The notes under the pieces were generated by a model, which did no database searches, was not told where the DNA came from, and saw nothing but the letters and a program-made list of their open reading frames with translations. A program made the position numbers and the translations under genes. A stretch of 64,000 nucleotides of DNA from an uncultured Collinsella sp. (GTDB lineage: Bacteria; Actinomycetota; Coriobacteriia; Coriobacteriales; Coriobacteriaceae): the NCBI GenBank assembly GCA_902489665.1, contig CABUAT010000006.1, positions 13,719 to 77,718 on the forward strand, given 5' to 3'. Position 1 is the first letter of the stretch; each line of letters begins with the position of its first letter. Shown piece by piece: positions 25,901 through 34,547 of this stretch.

Positions 25901-26971
25901 CTACCGACAAACCAAATGGATCCTGCTTGCATCAAAATGCATGCGCAGAGTCTCACCCGCCTGCGGCAGCTCTTCCACGGGTACACTCACCTTATTCACC
26001 TTCCACTGCAGACGCGTGGGCGCATCAGCACGCGGCACGTCCAGCAGCACCAGGCGCTCAAAGCGCGAATCGCTCACTCGGGCCACGTGCAAATCATAGC
26101 TGTTGCGACCCCGCTCCGCGCGATTGTCAACATGGAAGTAGCTTGCGCGAATGCCCAGGTACGCCACATTATCGGGAACCTCGCGACCCACGTTAAAGGT
26201 CATGCCCCAATCGAGCGCCTCAACTTCCTCGGGCCCGATCTTGCGCGCCCGGCTTGTGTTCTTGCACCCCGTCAGGCGCAGCGCCGCCAGCGTCTGCGGA
26301 CGACGGACCACGTCCTCGATGGAGCCGATCTCCTCAACATGCCCGTCGTGCATCACGCAGATGCGCTGACACAGGCGGCACGCTTCGTCGATGTCGTGGC
26401 TCACGTAGAGCACGGTACGGTTGCAGACGTCGAACAGGTCGAGCATGTTTTGCTCAAGCGCGCTCTTGAGATACGCATCGAGTGCGCTCATGGGCTCGTC
26501 GAACATAAAGATGCCCGGATGCGCCGCCACCATGCGGGCAAGCGCCACGCGTTGCTGCTGACCGCCCGAGAGTCGCGCGGGATAGCGGTCGGCGAAATCG
26601 GCTAGACCGAAAATGCTCAGATAGCGCTCGGCGAGCTTTTTGCGCGCGGCGGCGTCGCCCGCATCCTTTACACCGGCGCATACGTTATCGGCCACCGTCA
26701 TGTTGGGGAAAAGCTGATAGTTTTGGAACAGCAGGGCGCATTTTCGCTCCTGGGGCGACAGGTTGATGCCCGCCGCCGAGTCAAAAAAGGTCACGCCGTT
26801 GACGACGATCTTGCCCTCGTCGGGCGTCTCAACACCGGCAATGCAGCGCAGCGTGCAGCTCTTGCCGCAACCCGAGGCACCCAGCAGCGCCACGCGCTCC
26901 TCGCCGGCCTCAAGCTGCATGTCAAGCACAAACCCGGGATAACGTTTCTTAATATCCATAACGAGCGACAT
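25901..26971 (-). CDS. modC: Molybdate ABC transporter ATP-binding protein
   Basis: 356 aa. Walker A GASGCGKS, Q-loop LFQNYQLFPNMT, signature LSGGQQQRVALARM and Walker B IFMFDEPMSALD are all present in the first 170 residues. The C-terminal 120 residues fit a regulatory MOP-like domain, though not a clear copy. It powers molybdate import with ModA and ModB. It follows modB by 3 bases. Specificity is inferred from the operon and from the molybdopterin genes next door; tungstate is possible. Confidence 0.88.
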   Translation of the reverse strand: MSLVMDIKKRYPGFVLDMQLEAGEERVALLGASGCGKSCTLRCIAGVETPDEGKIVVNGVTFFDSAAGINLSPQERKCALLFQNYQLFPNMTVADNVCAGVKDAGDAAARKKLAERYLSIFGLADFADRYPARLSGGQQQRVALARMVAAHPGIFMFDEPMSALDAYLKSALEQNMLDLFDVCNRTVLYVSHDIDEACRLCQRICVMHDGHVEEIGSIEDVVRRPQTLAALRLTGCKNTSRARKIGPEEVEALDWGMTFNVGREVPDNVAYLGIRASYFHVDNRAERGRNSYDLHVARVSDSRFERLVLLDVPRADAPTRLQWKVNKVSVPVEELPQAGETLRMHFDASRIHLVCR

Positions 26972-26974
26972 GGC

Positions 26975-28417
26975 CTATCGACCTCCCTGCATAGCGGGCT
27001 CATCGCGCATAAGCTCGGCCAGTGCCTCGCGATCGATACGCAAGGCATCACCGCCCGCCGGGTCGAGTGAATCGCCCTGTCCGGCGAGATCTTTGGCCTG
27101 CTTACGTTCCGCACGGGAAAGGCCACGCTCGCGGTATTTTTGCGAATGCGCTGTGTACATGTTGATGAACAGGATGACTAGGAAGCTGAACGCTATTACG
27201 ACCACGACCCAAAAGAGGGCCACCGACGTATTGCCGCCCATCCACTCAAAGTAGATGGCGATGGGAATGGTCTGCGTAATGCCGGCATAGTTGCCCGCAA
27301 AGAACAGGGTGCAGCCAAACTCGCCCATCGCGCGGGCAAAGGCGAGCACCGTGCCGGCGGCAATCGAGGGCCAGCCAAGCGGCATCATAAGCTTGGTAAA
27401 GATGCGACGCTCGGACCAGCCCAGCGTGCGCGCCGCATCGAGCATCTGCGTGTCGAGGCTCTCGAAGGCGCCGAGTGCCGTACGATAGACGAGCGGGAAC
27501 GACACCACCACGGCAGAGATAACCGCCGCCGGCCACGTAAAGACAATCGAGACGCCGTGCGCGATAAGCCACTGGCCCACCCCGGTCGAGCGGCCAAACA
27601 GCATAAGGAGCAGAAAGCCGCAGACCGTGGGCGGCAACACCATGGGGATGGTAAAGACCGAGTCGAGCAGGCCCTTGATGCGGCTCGAGGTACCCATAGT
27701 CTTCCACGCGGCGAACAGGCCCAGTGCAAAGGAGATCAGCAGGGCAAGGCCACTCGTTTTAATGGACACCCAAAACGGTCGGTAGTCGATGCCGCCCAAT
27801 AAGGAGGCCAGAGAGGTCAAGGGCCCCCGCTCATCCCGCAACACGACAGACGACGCTTCTACCATTTGAGCGCTATCAAGCCAACGCGCGCCGCCCTTGG
27901 CATCACCCGAGGCTGATGCAATCACCACATAACGGTCCCCATCCGCACCGCGTTCGTCAAATCCATAGGTATACCCGCCGGCATCAAACGTTGTTTCCGC
28001 CGTGACATACCAAGGAAGATCCACGTCCCCTAGCTGCGCACCTCCCATGCAGTTTGCGCTGTCGAGCTCACAGACGAGGGCCTTGAGACCCGATACGCAC
28101 TCGTTGTCCTGGGGATCCAATCCATATTTCTCGACCGCCTTGGGCGATATCCACACCACAACGAGATCGGCAGCAGGCGCCACTACAAGGTCCACGTCCT
28201 CGTCAACGGGAAACCGGTAGCCCTCAGGCTGGCCCTCCATCGCACGAGCGGTCCCCTTGGCCAACCGCTCAAAACCCTCGATCCCATAGGAAAGCCCATG
28301 AGCGGTCGCAGCAGCCTGAGCCCCGTCCTCAGCGTCCCCAGCAAACGCAAATCCCGGCACCCAGCAAAGCGCGAAGGTCAAAGCACAGGCGACAAGCATG
28401 CGGACTCTATTAAGCAC
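26975..28417 (-). CDS. modB: Molybdate ABC transporter permease with extra N-terminal extracytoplasmic domain
   Basis: 480 aa, roughly twice the length of a normal ModB (about 225). A GTG start with GGAG six bases upstream gives a clear signal peptide (basic start, VACALTFALC core, then AFAGDA). About 185 residues outside the membrane follow, with no motif I recognise. The permease begins near residue 212 with FWVSIKTSGLALLISF and contains the EAA loop AARTLGWSERRIFTKLMMP that contacts ModC. The 40-residue C-terminal tail is polar. The extra domain may sense or bind ligand; this is a guess from position. Confidence 0.88.
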   Translation of the reverse strand: MLNRVRMLVACALTFALCWVPGFAFAGDAEDGAQAAATAHGLSYGIEGFERLAKGTARAMEGQPEGYRFPVDEDVDLVVAPAADLVVVWISPKAVEKYGLDPQDNECVSGLKALVCELDSANCMGGAQLGDVDLPWYVTAETTFDAGGYTYGFDERGADGDRYVVIASASGDAKGGARWLDSAQMVEASSVVLRDERGPLTSLASLLGGIDYRPFWVSIKTSGLALLISFALGLFAAWKTMGTSSRIKGLLDSVFTIPMVLPPTVCGFLLLMLFGRSTGVGQWLIAHGVSIVFTWPAAVISAVVVSFPLVYRTALGAFESLDTQMLDAARTLGWSERRIFTKLMMPLGWPSIAAGTVLAFARAMGEFGCTLFFAGNYAGITQTIPIAIYFEWMGGNTSVALFWVVVVIAFSFLVILFINMYTAHSQKYRERGLSRAERKQAKDLAGQGDSLDPAGGDALRIDREALAELMRDEPAMQGGR

Positions 28418-28485
28418 GAAAAGCTCCAAGCGAATACAAGGACGGAGTGAAACACAAAACGATGGAATTATCGCGCCAAGCCGCA

Positions 28486-29358
28486 CTACGCGGAAAGCTC
28501 AAAGCCGTACTTGGCCCAAATCTTCTGGGCCTTCTTGTTGGACAGGCAAAAGTCGATGAACGCTTTGGCTTCGTCGGCATGCTCGGAGCTCTCGGCAACG
28601 GCACCCGGGTACACGATGGGCTTGTGCGAATCCTCGGGGCACACAAAGGCCTCCTCGATGCCGTCGTAGCGGAAGATATCGGAGCTGTAGACAAAACCGG
28701 CCACGCAGTCGCCTGTGGACACATAGGCGGCAGCGGTACCAACTTTGTCTGCCAGTGCGACCTTGTCGGCGATCTCGGGCGCATACTCGCCGTCGTCGCC
28801 CTCGGTGCCGGTGTAGAGGCCCACGGAGGCCAAGGCCTGGTTGGCGTACTTACCGGCGGGGACGGTCTTAGCGTCGCCGATGGCAATCTTGCCGTCCAGG
28901 TTCGCAACGTCCGCGATGGCCTCGACCTTGGTGTCGGAACCCTCGGCGCGAACGATCACGAGGTCGTTGACGAACATGTCCTCACGGGTGCCGGCGTCGA
29001 CGAGCTCGGCGGTCTCAGCGTCGTCCATGGTGCCCTTGGAGGCTGTGATGAGCACGTCGACAGCGGCACCGGCGCGCATCTGCTCGACAAGGTCGCCGGA
29101 GGCCTTAAACTGCGTGTCTGCAAACGTGGTGCCGGTCTGCTCGGTATAGAGTTCCTGGACCTCGGGGAGCGCCTTCTCGAGCGAGTTGGCGGCAAAGACC
29201 TGCAGCTCGACAGCCTTCTTGGAAGATGCCTTAGCAGAACCGGCATCGGATCCGGCCGGCTCGGACGTCTTGCTGCCCGAGCAGCCAGCAAGACCAAGGG
29301 CGGCAGCGGCGACAGCAGAAAGCGAGACGAATCCGCGGCGAGAAACCATATCGAACAT
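28486..29358 (-). CDS. modA: Molybdate-binding lipoprotein
   Basis: 290 aa. The signal peptide has a lipobox LAGC with Cys 26 and a twin-arginine-like SRRGFVSL, so it may go out by Tat and be lipidated. A Ser/Ala/Lys-rich linker follows, then the ModA fold beginning LQVFAANSLEKALPEV, with TTFADTQFKASGDLVEQM and IAIGDAKTVPAGKYANQAL. It delivers molybdate to ModB. The ATG at 29358 has AAAGGG upstream; a TTG two codons earlier overlaps it. Confidence 0.93.
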   Translation of the reverse strand: MFDMVSRRGFVSLSAVAAAALGLAGCSGSKTSEPAGSDAGSAKASSKKAVELQVFAANSLEKALPEVQELYTEQTGTTFADTQFKASGDLVEQMRAGAAVDVLITASKGTMDDAETAELVDAGTREDMFVNDLVIVRAEGSDTKVEAIADVANLDGKIAIGDAKTVPAGKYANQALASVGLYTGTEGDDGEYAPEIADKVALADKVGTAAAYVSTGDCVAGFVYSSDIFRYDGIEEAFVCPEDSHKPIVYPGAVAESSEHADEAKAFIDFCLSNKKAQKIWAKYGFELSA

Positions 29359-29418
29359 ATTCAACCCTTTCGGACCTTGTGCCCGGGTACCCCACCGCGG
29401 GCTTTATTCTGTTACTAG

Positions 29419-29424
29419 ATTATA
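29419..29424 (-). promoter_or_regulatory. -10 box of the modABC promoter
   Basis: A consensus TATAAT on the minus strand 60 bases before the modA start, without a good -35 box (CACAAA at the right distance), which suggests an activator. Nearby ATTATT direct repeats at 29433-29458 are candidate sites. The leader contains a GCCCG/CGGGC hairpin (29383-29404). I see no Moco riboswitch. Confidence 0.5.
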
Positions 29425-29514
29425 CTTCCGCGCGAATAATGTTTGTGATAATAATTTCTCGTCTAATAAGCTTCTTTCACCGATAACCCCGAGATGGCCG
29501 CACTGTCGCTGCAT

Positions 29515-29550
29515 AAAAAAGGCGGAGCAGCCCGTAAGGTCGCTCCGCCG
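29515..29550 (-). terminator. Intrinsic terminator of moeA-moaB
   Basis: On the minus strand GGCGGAGC and GCTCCGCC pair around a 13-base loop, followed by TTTTTT. It lies 13 bases after the moaB stop and separates moeA-moaB from modABC. Confidence 0.92.
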
Positions 29551-29562
29551 CAGGTAGCGCGC

Positions 29563-30042
29563 TTATTTGGTATGTCCGCCGCCCGCTGTCATCTGAGCCG
29601 CATGCTCCAGCTGGTCTGCTATGGCCTCCCAGCTTTCGCGGGCCGCTTTCGTGGATCCCGGAAAGTTGATGACAAGCGTATGCCCACGCTGCATGCACAC
29701 GGCGCGCGAGAGCATAGCGCGGCGCGTCTTGGTCATGGAGTACGCACGGATTGCCTCTGCAATACCCGGCACATCGCGGTCGCAGACGGCACGCGTCGCC
29801 TCGGGCGTCACGTCGCGCATCGAAAGTCCCGTGCCGCCACAGGTGAGGACGACGTTGGCGTGGCACTCATCGGCAGCTTCCACAATGGCATCACCGATCT
29901 CGCTGGCGTCGTCGCGCACGACCACATGTGAGACGACCGTCCAGCCCTGCGCCTCGATAAGTTCCTCGAGTGCGGCTCCAGCCTCGTCCTGAGCAAGATC
30001 GCGCGTATCCGAGCACGTCACGATCGAAATCTTCAACTCCAT
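29563..30042 (-). CDS. moaB: Molybdopterin adenylyltransferase family protein (MoaB/MogA)
   Basis: 159 aa. MELKISIVTCSDTRD begins the fold, VLTCGGTGLSMRDVTPEA is the molybdopterin-binding signature and LVINFPGSTKAARES is the second conserved loop. It adenylates molybdopterin before metal insertion by MoeA. A strong AGGAGGAAG site supports the start; the open frame further upstream runs into moeA. It follows moeA by 10 bases. Confidence 0.92.
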   Translation of the reverse strand: MELKISIVTCSDTRDLAQDEAGAALEELIEAQGWTVVSHVVVRDDASEIGDAIVEAADECHANVVLTCGGTGLSMRDVTPEATRAVCDRDVPGIAEAIRAYSMTKTRRAMLSRAVCMQRGHTLVINFPGSTKAARESWEAIADQLEHAAQMTAGGGHTK

Positions 30043-30052
30043 AGTCTTCCTC

Positions 30053-31315
30053 CTACAACACCGTGCCCTCGGGCAGGTCGACACGCACGACATCCACGAC
30101 GTCGCCCGCCTTGAGCTCGCACGGTCCTTCGTCAATACGCAGCAGGCAGTTGGACCGCTGCATCGTGCCGAGCAGCGCCGAATTCTGCGTCTTGGCCTCG
30201 GTCACCAACAGCTCACTGGTCTCGGGGTCGCGCAAAACCGTGGCGCGATCGAAGAAGCGTCGGTCCTGGCGCTTTTTCACGCCGTGCGTGAGCGTCGCCT
30301 GCTGCACGGGACGCACGCCCTCGGCAAAGCCGAGCATCTTGCGAATCGCCGGACGGGCGAGCATCTCAAAGCCCACATACGCCGCGGCCGGATTGCCTGA
30401 AAGCCCTAGGTAGGGCTTGCCCCCGAGCAAGCCAAACGTGATGGCCTTGCCCGGACGCATCGAGATGCGATCGAACAGCACCACGCCCTCGCGCCGGACG
30501 AGCGCCGTCACGTAGTCGTAATCGCCCGCCGAGGCGCCGCCGCTCGTAATGACAAAATCGCACTCTCGCGTGGCGCGATGCACCAGCTCGCCAATCGCCT
30601 GCTCATCGTCGGGCGCAATACCGTAGAACACGGGCTCGGCGCCGGCATCGAGCGCCTCGGCCATCAGCGCCGAGGAGTTGGAGTCGCGAATCTGCCCGCG
30701 CGCCGGCAGCTCACCCGGCGCGACCAGCTCCGTGCCCAGCGAGATAATGCCCACGCGCGGAGCGGCATGCACCTTCACGTTCGCATACCCTGCGCTCGCC
30801 AGCAGACCCGCGCCCGCCGGAGCCACGACCTCGCCGGCGTGCATCACAACATCGCCGGCATGGGCCTCCTCGGCAGCAGAGCGAACGTTCTCTCCCACCT
30901 TGGCCGGCGCCGAGAAGCGAACGTGCGAGCCCTCGTTGCCGTCACCATCGAGCACGTCGACGATCTCGTACTTCACCACGGCATTGGCGCCTTCGGGCAC
31001 CGGCGCGCCTGTCATAATGCGGACCGCCTCGCACGCGCCGATAGCGCCCTCAAACACATGGCCCGCGGCCTCGTGTCCGATAACGTCGAGCGTCACCGGC
31101 GCCTCGCCAGATGCCTGCGCCAAGTCCGCCGAGCGCACGGCATATCCGTCCATAGCGCTGTTGGCAAACGGCGAGATGTCGATATCGGCCACCGCGTCCT
31201 CGGCCAAGGGAAGACCAGCCGCCTGCCACACGGGAATCTCGACGAGATCGGTCGGAGCAACGTGCGACAGGACAATCGACCGTGCGTCATCCAGCGGAAT
31301 GAGTTTCTCTGCCAT
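30053..31315 (-). CDS. moeA: Molybdopterin molybdenumtransferase MoeA
   Basis: 420 aa. Typical MoeA features: NSAMDGYAVRSADL near residue 55, IMTGAPVPEGANAVV near 105, TSGGASAGDYDYV in the MogA-like domain, ISMRPGKAITFGLL and GLSGNPAAAYVGFEML. A C-terminal beta domain follows. It inserts molybdenum into adenylated molybdopterin for enzymes such as FdhF. The ATG at 31315 has AGAGGTG upstream. Confidence 0.96.
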   Translation of the reverse strand: MAEKLIPLDDARSIVLSHVAPTDLVEIPVWQAAGLPLAEDAVADIDISPFANSAMDGYAVRSADLAQASGEAPVTLDVIGHEAAGHVFEGAIGACEAVRIMTGAPVPEGANAVVKYEIVDVLDGDGNEGSHVRFSAPAKVGENVRSAAEEAHAGDVVMHAGEVVAPAGAGLLASAGYANVKVHAAPRVGIISLGTELVAPGELPARGQIRDSNSSALMAEALDAGAEPVFYGIAPDDEQAIGELVHRATRECDFVITSGGASAGDYDYVTALVRREGVVLFDRISMRPGKAITFGLLGGKPYLGLSGNPAAAYVGFEMLARPAIRKMLGFAEGVRPVQQATLTHGVKKRQDRRFFDRATVLRDPETSELLVTEAKTQNSALLGTMQRSNCLLRIDEGPCELKAGDVVDVVRVDLPEGTVL

Positions 31316-31372
31316 ATGCACCTCTTAATGTCACGGCGCACAACAGGGGCGCCGATTCTTTATGCTTGTCTC

Positions 31373-31378
31373 AGTATA
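31373..31378 (-). promoter_or_regulatory. -10 box of the moeA-moaB promoter
   Basis: TATACT on the minus strand, 58 bases before the moeA start, with no clear -35 box. The transcribed leader is short, with no riboswitch-sized structure. Confidence 0.45.
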
Positions 31379-31490
31379 ATCCCCAGACGCACGGCCGCGA
31401 CTTGGCCTGTACCCGCAAATACACCTGTCGGCCGCAAGCCACGAAACAGAATCGAAACCAACCCACCGGCTCGTCGCGTTTACCGCGTTT

Positions 31491-31496
31491 TATAAT
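31491..31496 (+). promoter_or_regulatory. -10 box of the CLC transporter promoter
   Basis: Consensus TATAAT 30 bases before the CLC ATG. The expected leader is only about 24 bases, which leaves no room for a fluoride riboswitch. Confidence 0.65.
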
Positions 31497-31525
31497 GCTT
31501 GCGTTGCAACCTAAAAGAGGAACGT

Positions 31526-32947
31526 ATGACTCATAACGACAAACCCGAAAGCGCAAACGAGGCGCAAGACCATCCCCAGTCGCTCGACGACGGCGGCTTT
31601 TTCTCCCTGAACGACGTCATCACGGCAGGCAGGCATCAACTTACCCGCTCCGAGCATCTCTTGGCTGCCGACACGCGCCGCAACGCCCGCAACCTACTCG
31701 CGAGCGCCAAGTTGCTCGCGCTCGTCGTCATTGTCTCGCTCGCCATGGGCGTCGCCGCTTGGGCGTTTTTGGCCTCGCTGAATATCGCCACCGACTATCG
31801 CGAGCACCATGTGTGGGTCTACGCCTTGCTTCCCGTTGTGGGCGTTGCCACCGCATGGGTGTACAAAAACCACGGTCTTGCCGCCAAACGCGGTAACAAC
31901 CTGGTCATCGACTCCGCCCTGGGCACACGCCTCATCCATATGCGCATGGCCGTCCTCACCTTCGTCTGTTCCACGCTCACGCACCTAACGGGCGGATCGG
32001 CCGGTCGCGAGGGAGCCGCGGTGCAGATTGGCGGCACCATCGCCAGCAACATCTCGAGCCTCGCCCACCTCAAAAAGCATGACCACCACGACCTCATGCT
32101 CGCCGGCATCTCGTCGGCCTTTGGCGCCGTATTCGGTTCGCCCCTTGCCGGAGCTTTCTTTGGCATGGAGATGTGCTTTATCGGCAAGATCGACTACACC
32201 GCGGGCATCTACTGCCTGGTCGCCTCGTTTACCGGCTACTTTACATCACTCGCCCTAGGTACCGAGTACGAGGCGAATGTTATCGCCAGCGTTCCCAACA
32301 TGACACCACGGACGGTTGTCATCGTTGTTATCAGTGCCATTATCTTCGGTCTGACGGCACGCCTCTTTGCCTGGTCAGTTCGAACCGTCAAGAGCCTGTA
32401 CGGTCGCTTTATCACCAATTACCTCGTTCGCGCACTCATAGGCGCACTCGTGGTTTTGGCCGCCTATGCCCTCCTCGACGCCTGGGACTACGCCGGCCTT
32501 TCCACGTGGCTTTCCGGCGCCGGATTTGCCGGCAACACCACCCTGGCGGACGCAGTCATCAAGTTGGTCGTCACAGCGCTCACCCTGGGCGCGGGCTTCC
32601 AAGGCGGCGAGGTCACGCCCCTGTTTGGCATCGGTGCGGCGCTCGGCGGCTGGATCAGTTGCCTCGTCGGAATCGACCCCAGCTTTCTGGCGGCGCTGGG
32701 CATGCTCGGCGTGTTCTGTGCCGGCCTCAACGTGCCCATCACCACCTGCATGATGGCCATCGACCTGTTCCACGGCACGGCCGCCGGGTTCTTTGTCATC
32801 GTGGCCTTTATCAGCTACCTAACCGGCGGGCACCGCGGCGTGTACCCCGCCCAGCGCATCATCTCACCCAAGCGCCGTTCGCTTATTGTGGATGAGGGCG
32901 GTACGGTAGCGGATGCTATCGAGCGCCACAACGACCTGATAGAGTAG
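31526..32947 (+). CDS. CLC-type anion transporter, probably a CLC-F fluoride/proton antiporter
   Basis: 473 aa, about 10-12 membrane segments. In place of the GSGIP anion motif of chloride CLCs it has GNNLV (31892-31906), the type reported for one clade of fluoride/proton antiporters. The gating glutamate is in GGSAGREGAAVQIGG and the later motif is GGEVTPLFGIGAAL. The N-terminal 60 residues are soluble. The ATG follows AGAGGAAC. Fluoride specificity is inferred from the motif; chloride transport cannot be excluded. Confidence 0.8.
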   Translation: MTHNDKPESANEAQDHPQSLDDGGFFSLNDVITAGRHQLTRSEHLLAADTRRNARNLLASAKLLALVVIVSLAMGVAAWAFLASLNIATDYREHHVWVYALLPVVGVATAWVYKNHGLAAKRGNNLVIDSALGTRLIHMRMAVLTFVCSTLTHLTGGSAGREGAAVQIGGTIASNISSLAHLKKHDHHDLMLAGISSAFGAVFGSPLAGAFFGMEMCFIGKIDYTAGIYCLVASFTGYFTSLALGTEYEANVIASVPNMTPRTVVIVVISAIIFGLTARLFAWSVRTVKSLYGRFITNYLVRALIGALVVLAAYALLDAWDYAGLSTWLSGAGFAGNTTLADAVIKLVVTALTLGAGFQGGEVTPLFGIGAALGGWISCLVGIDPSFLAALGMLGVFCAGLNVPITTCMMAIDLFHGTAAGFFVIVAFISYLTGGHRGVYPAQRIISPKRRSLIVDEGGTVADAIERHNDLIE

Positions 32948-33034
32948 ACGTAAGTATTCGCCGTGCAGCCACAATCGGGGGCAATTCGACCTGAGCGCGA
33001 CCGCACCGTCACGTCATACGCCGGGAGTCGCCCC

Positions 33035-33997
33035 ATGCACGCAACTGATTTTGGTCGCACGCTCATCATCGCCAACCCAGCCGCCCAGTCGGGTGCGGCG
33101 CACGAAGTTGCCGAGCGCCTGCAGCGCTTTTTGGACATGACTGCACGCGCATCCCAGTTTGACCTGGTGCTGACCGAGCGCATGGGGCACGCCGAGGAGC
33201 TAGCCGCCCAGGCAACGGGCTATCGCACCGTTATCGCCCTTGGCGGCGACGGCGTGATCCACGAGGTCGTCAACGGACTTATGGCGCAAGAGGAGGACGC
33301 CCGCCCCGCTCTTGCCATCCTACCCGTGGGCTCTGGCAACGATTTTGCCCAAACGCTCGGCATCGACGATTTCTCCGGTAAGGATTTTGGCGCGCTGCTC
33401 ACCTGCGAGCTGCAGCGTCAGGACATCGGGCGCATTCGCTCATGGAACCCCGCAAGCGGCAGCGGCGAGGCGATCGTCGAGTACTACGACCAGACGCTTT
33501 CGGTCGGTATCGATGCCGCCATCGGCCTTGGCACCACCGAGCTGCGCAAAAAGACCGGCTTGACGGGCGCGCCGCTCTACACCCTCTCGGGACTTGAGCA
33601 GTTTGGCCTACGCTATCGCAACTACCCCATGACAGTCAGCTTTGACAGAGCGCCCGCCGAGCGCGTGAGGGCGATCATCATGGCGATTCAGCTGGGTCCT
33701 ACCTACGGCTCGGGCTATCGTATCTGTCCCGACGCCGACCCCTGTGACGGTATATTCGACGTCTGCTACGCCTGCGGCCCCGTTCCGCGCGCGGTCGCGC
33801 TTCCCATGTTCCTTTCGGCCAAAGATGGCCACCATACCAAGCTGCCACCGGTTCGCATGTGCCGCTGTCGCCATGCCGAGCTCACCCTTGAGGAGCCCGA
33901 CTACCCCATCCAGGCCGACGGCGAGCCCGTTGTCGCCTCGCGCATCGAGGTCGACATCCTCGCCGGCGCCCTCCACGTCTGGCACCCCACCCGCTAA
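33035..33997 (+). CDS. Diacylglycerol/lipid kinase family protein (YegS/DagK-like)
   Basis: 320 aa from MHATDFGRTL (GGGAG site; the frame is open 24 codons further upstream without a site). Family motifs: IIANPAAQSG at the start, ALGGDGVIHEVVNGL for ATP binding and ILPVGSGNDFAQTLG. A DG...D...EPV pattern near the end (IQADGEPVVA) matches the C-terminal lipid kinase domain. It probably phosphorylates a lipid such as diacylglycerol or undecaprenol; the substrate is not determined. Confidence 0.88.
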   Translation: MHATDFGRTLIIANPAAQSGAAHEVAERLQRFLDMTARASQFDLVLTERMGHAEELAAQATGYRTVIALGGDGVIHEVVNGLMAQEEDARPALAILPVGSGNDFAQTLGIDDFSGKDFGALLTCELQRQDIGRIRSWNPASGSGEAIVEYYDQTLSVGIDAAIGLGTTELRKKTGLTGAPLYTLSGLEQFGLRYRNYPMTVSFDRAPAERVRAIIMAIQLGPTYGSGYRICPDADPCDGIFDVCYACGPVPRAVALPMFLSAKDGHHTKLPPVRMCRCRHAELTLEEPDYPIQADGEPVVASRIEVDILAGALHVWHPTR

Positions 33998-34005
33998 CCC
34001 CACCT

Positions 34006-34074
34006 AAGTTGCGGTGAAATAGGGACTGTTTATGCATCTAAAGCCGCAAAACAGTCCCTATTTCACCGCAACTT
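34006..34074. repeat. Palindromic repeat family R, copy 3
   Basis: Arms AAGTTGCGGTGAAATAGGGA and its exact complement, extended by CTGTTT/AAACAG. The inner part of the arms differs from copies 1, 2 and 4 but still pairs. It lies between the convergent lipid kinase and rescue-factor genes and may terminate both. Confidence 0.88.
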
Positions 34075-34083
34075 ATGAGGAGG

Positions 34084-34464
34084 CTATTCGTCGCTGCCCG
34101 GTTTGCGACGGTTGGCCTTTTTAATGGCGTTGAAGTGCTTGTCATTAAGCCTGCGCTGGCGAGAGCGCTGAGGCACCTTGGTCTTTACGCGTCGACGCGG
34201 TGGACGCCCGCGACGCTCAAGCTCAGCGCGCAGCTTACGCAGGCAGCAGCTGCGATTCTGAAACTGGCTGCGGCTCTCACGCGCCGTCACGACAATCCCC
34301 GTGGGCCCATGTTTCATACGCACCGCAGAGTCCGTCGTGTTCACGCCCTGCCCGCCCGGACCCGTCGCGCGAAACACCTGTACCTCGCAATCGCGCGCCA
34401 GCTCCTCGACCGACATCTCGGCATAGCGCGCATACTCACGCCATCCCATCTTGTTCTCATCCAT
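34084..34464 (-). CDS. Peptide chain release factor-like protein (RF-1 domain, ArfB/YaeJ type)
   Basis: 126 aa from MDENKMGW (GGAGGTG site). It has the GGQ peptidyl-hydrolase motif in FRATGPGGQGVNTTDSAVRM, followed by VVTARESRSQFQNR and a strongly basic tail (RGRPPRRRVKTKVPQRSR). There is no codon-recognition domain. Members of this group rescue stalled ribosomes by hydrolysing peptidyl-tRNA. It lies after xpt on the same strand but behind a terminator. Confidence 0.88.
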   Translation of the reverse strand: MDENKMGWREYARYAEMSVEELARDCEVQVFRATGPGGQGVNTTDSAVRMKHGPTGIVVTARESRSQFQNRSCCLRKLRAELERRGRPPRRRVKTKVPQRSRQRRLNDKHFNAIKKANRRKPGSDE

Positions 34465-34483
34465 ATCAGCACCTCCCCTCATA

Positions 34484-34521
34484 CAAAAAATGTGACAAAG
34501 GGACAGTCCCTTTGTCACATC
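34484..34521 (-). terminator. Terminator-like perfect palindrome after xpt
   Basis: TGTGACAAAGGGAC and its exact complement around a single central base (34491-34519). On the minus strand it is followed by TTTTTT, so it can end xpt transcription 30 bases after the stop. Confidence 0.85.
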
Positions 34522-34547
34522 GCATACCAATCGCTTGTGTTGCGCGC

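Noticed and set aside
29359..29514. Moco riboswitch upstream of modABC
   Set aside because: The leader is only about 50 bases after the TATAAT box, too short for that motif.
31380..31525. Fluoride riboswitch upstream of the CLC gene
   Set aside because: The TATAAT at 31491 leaves a leader of about 24 bases and no crcB-like fold is seen.
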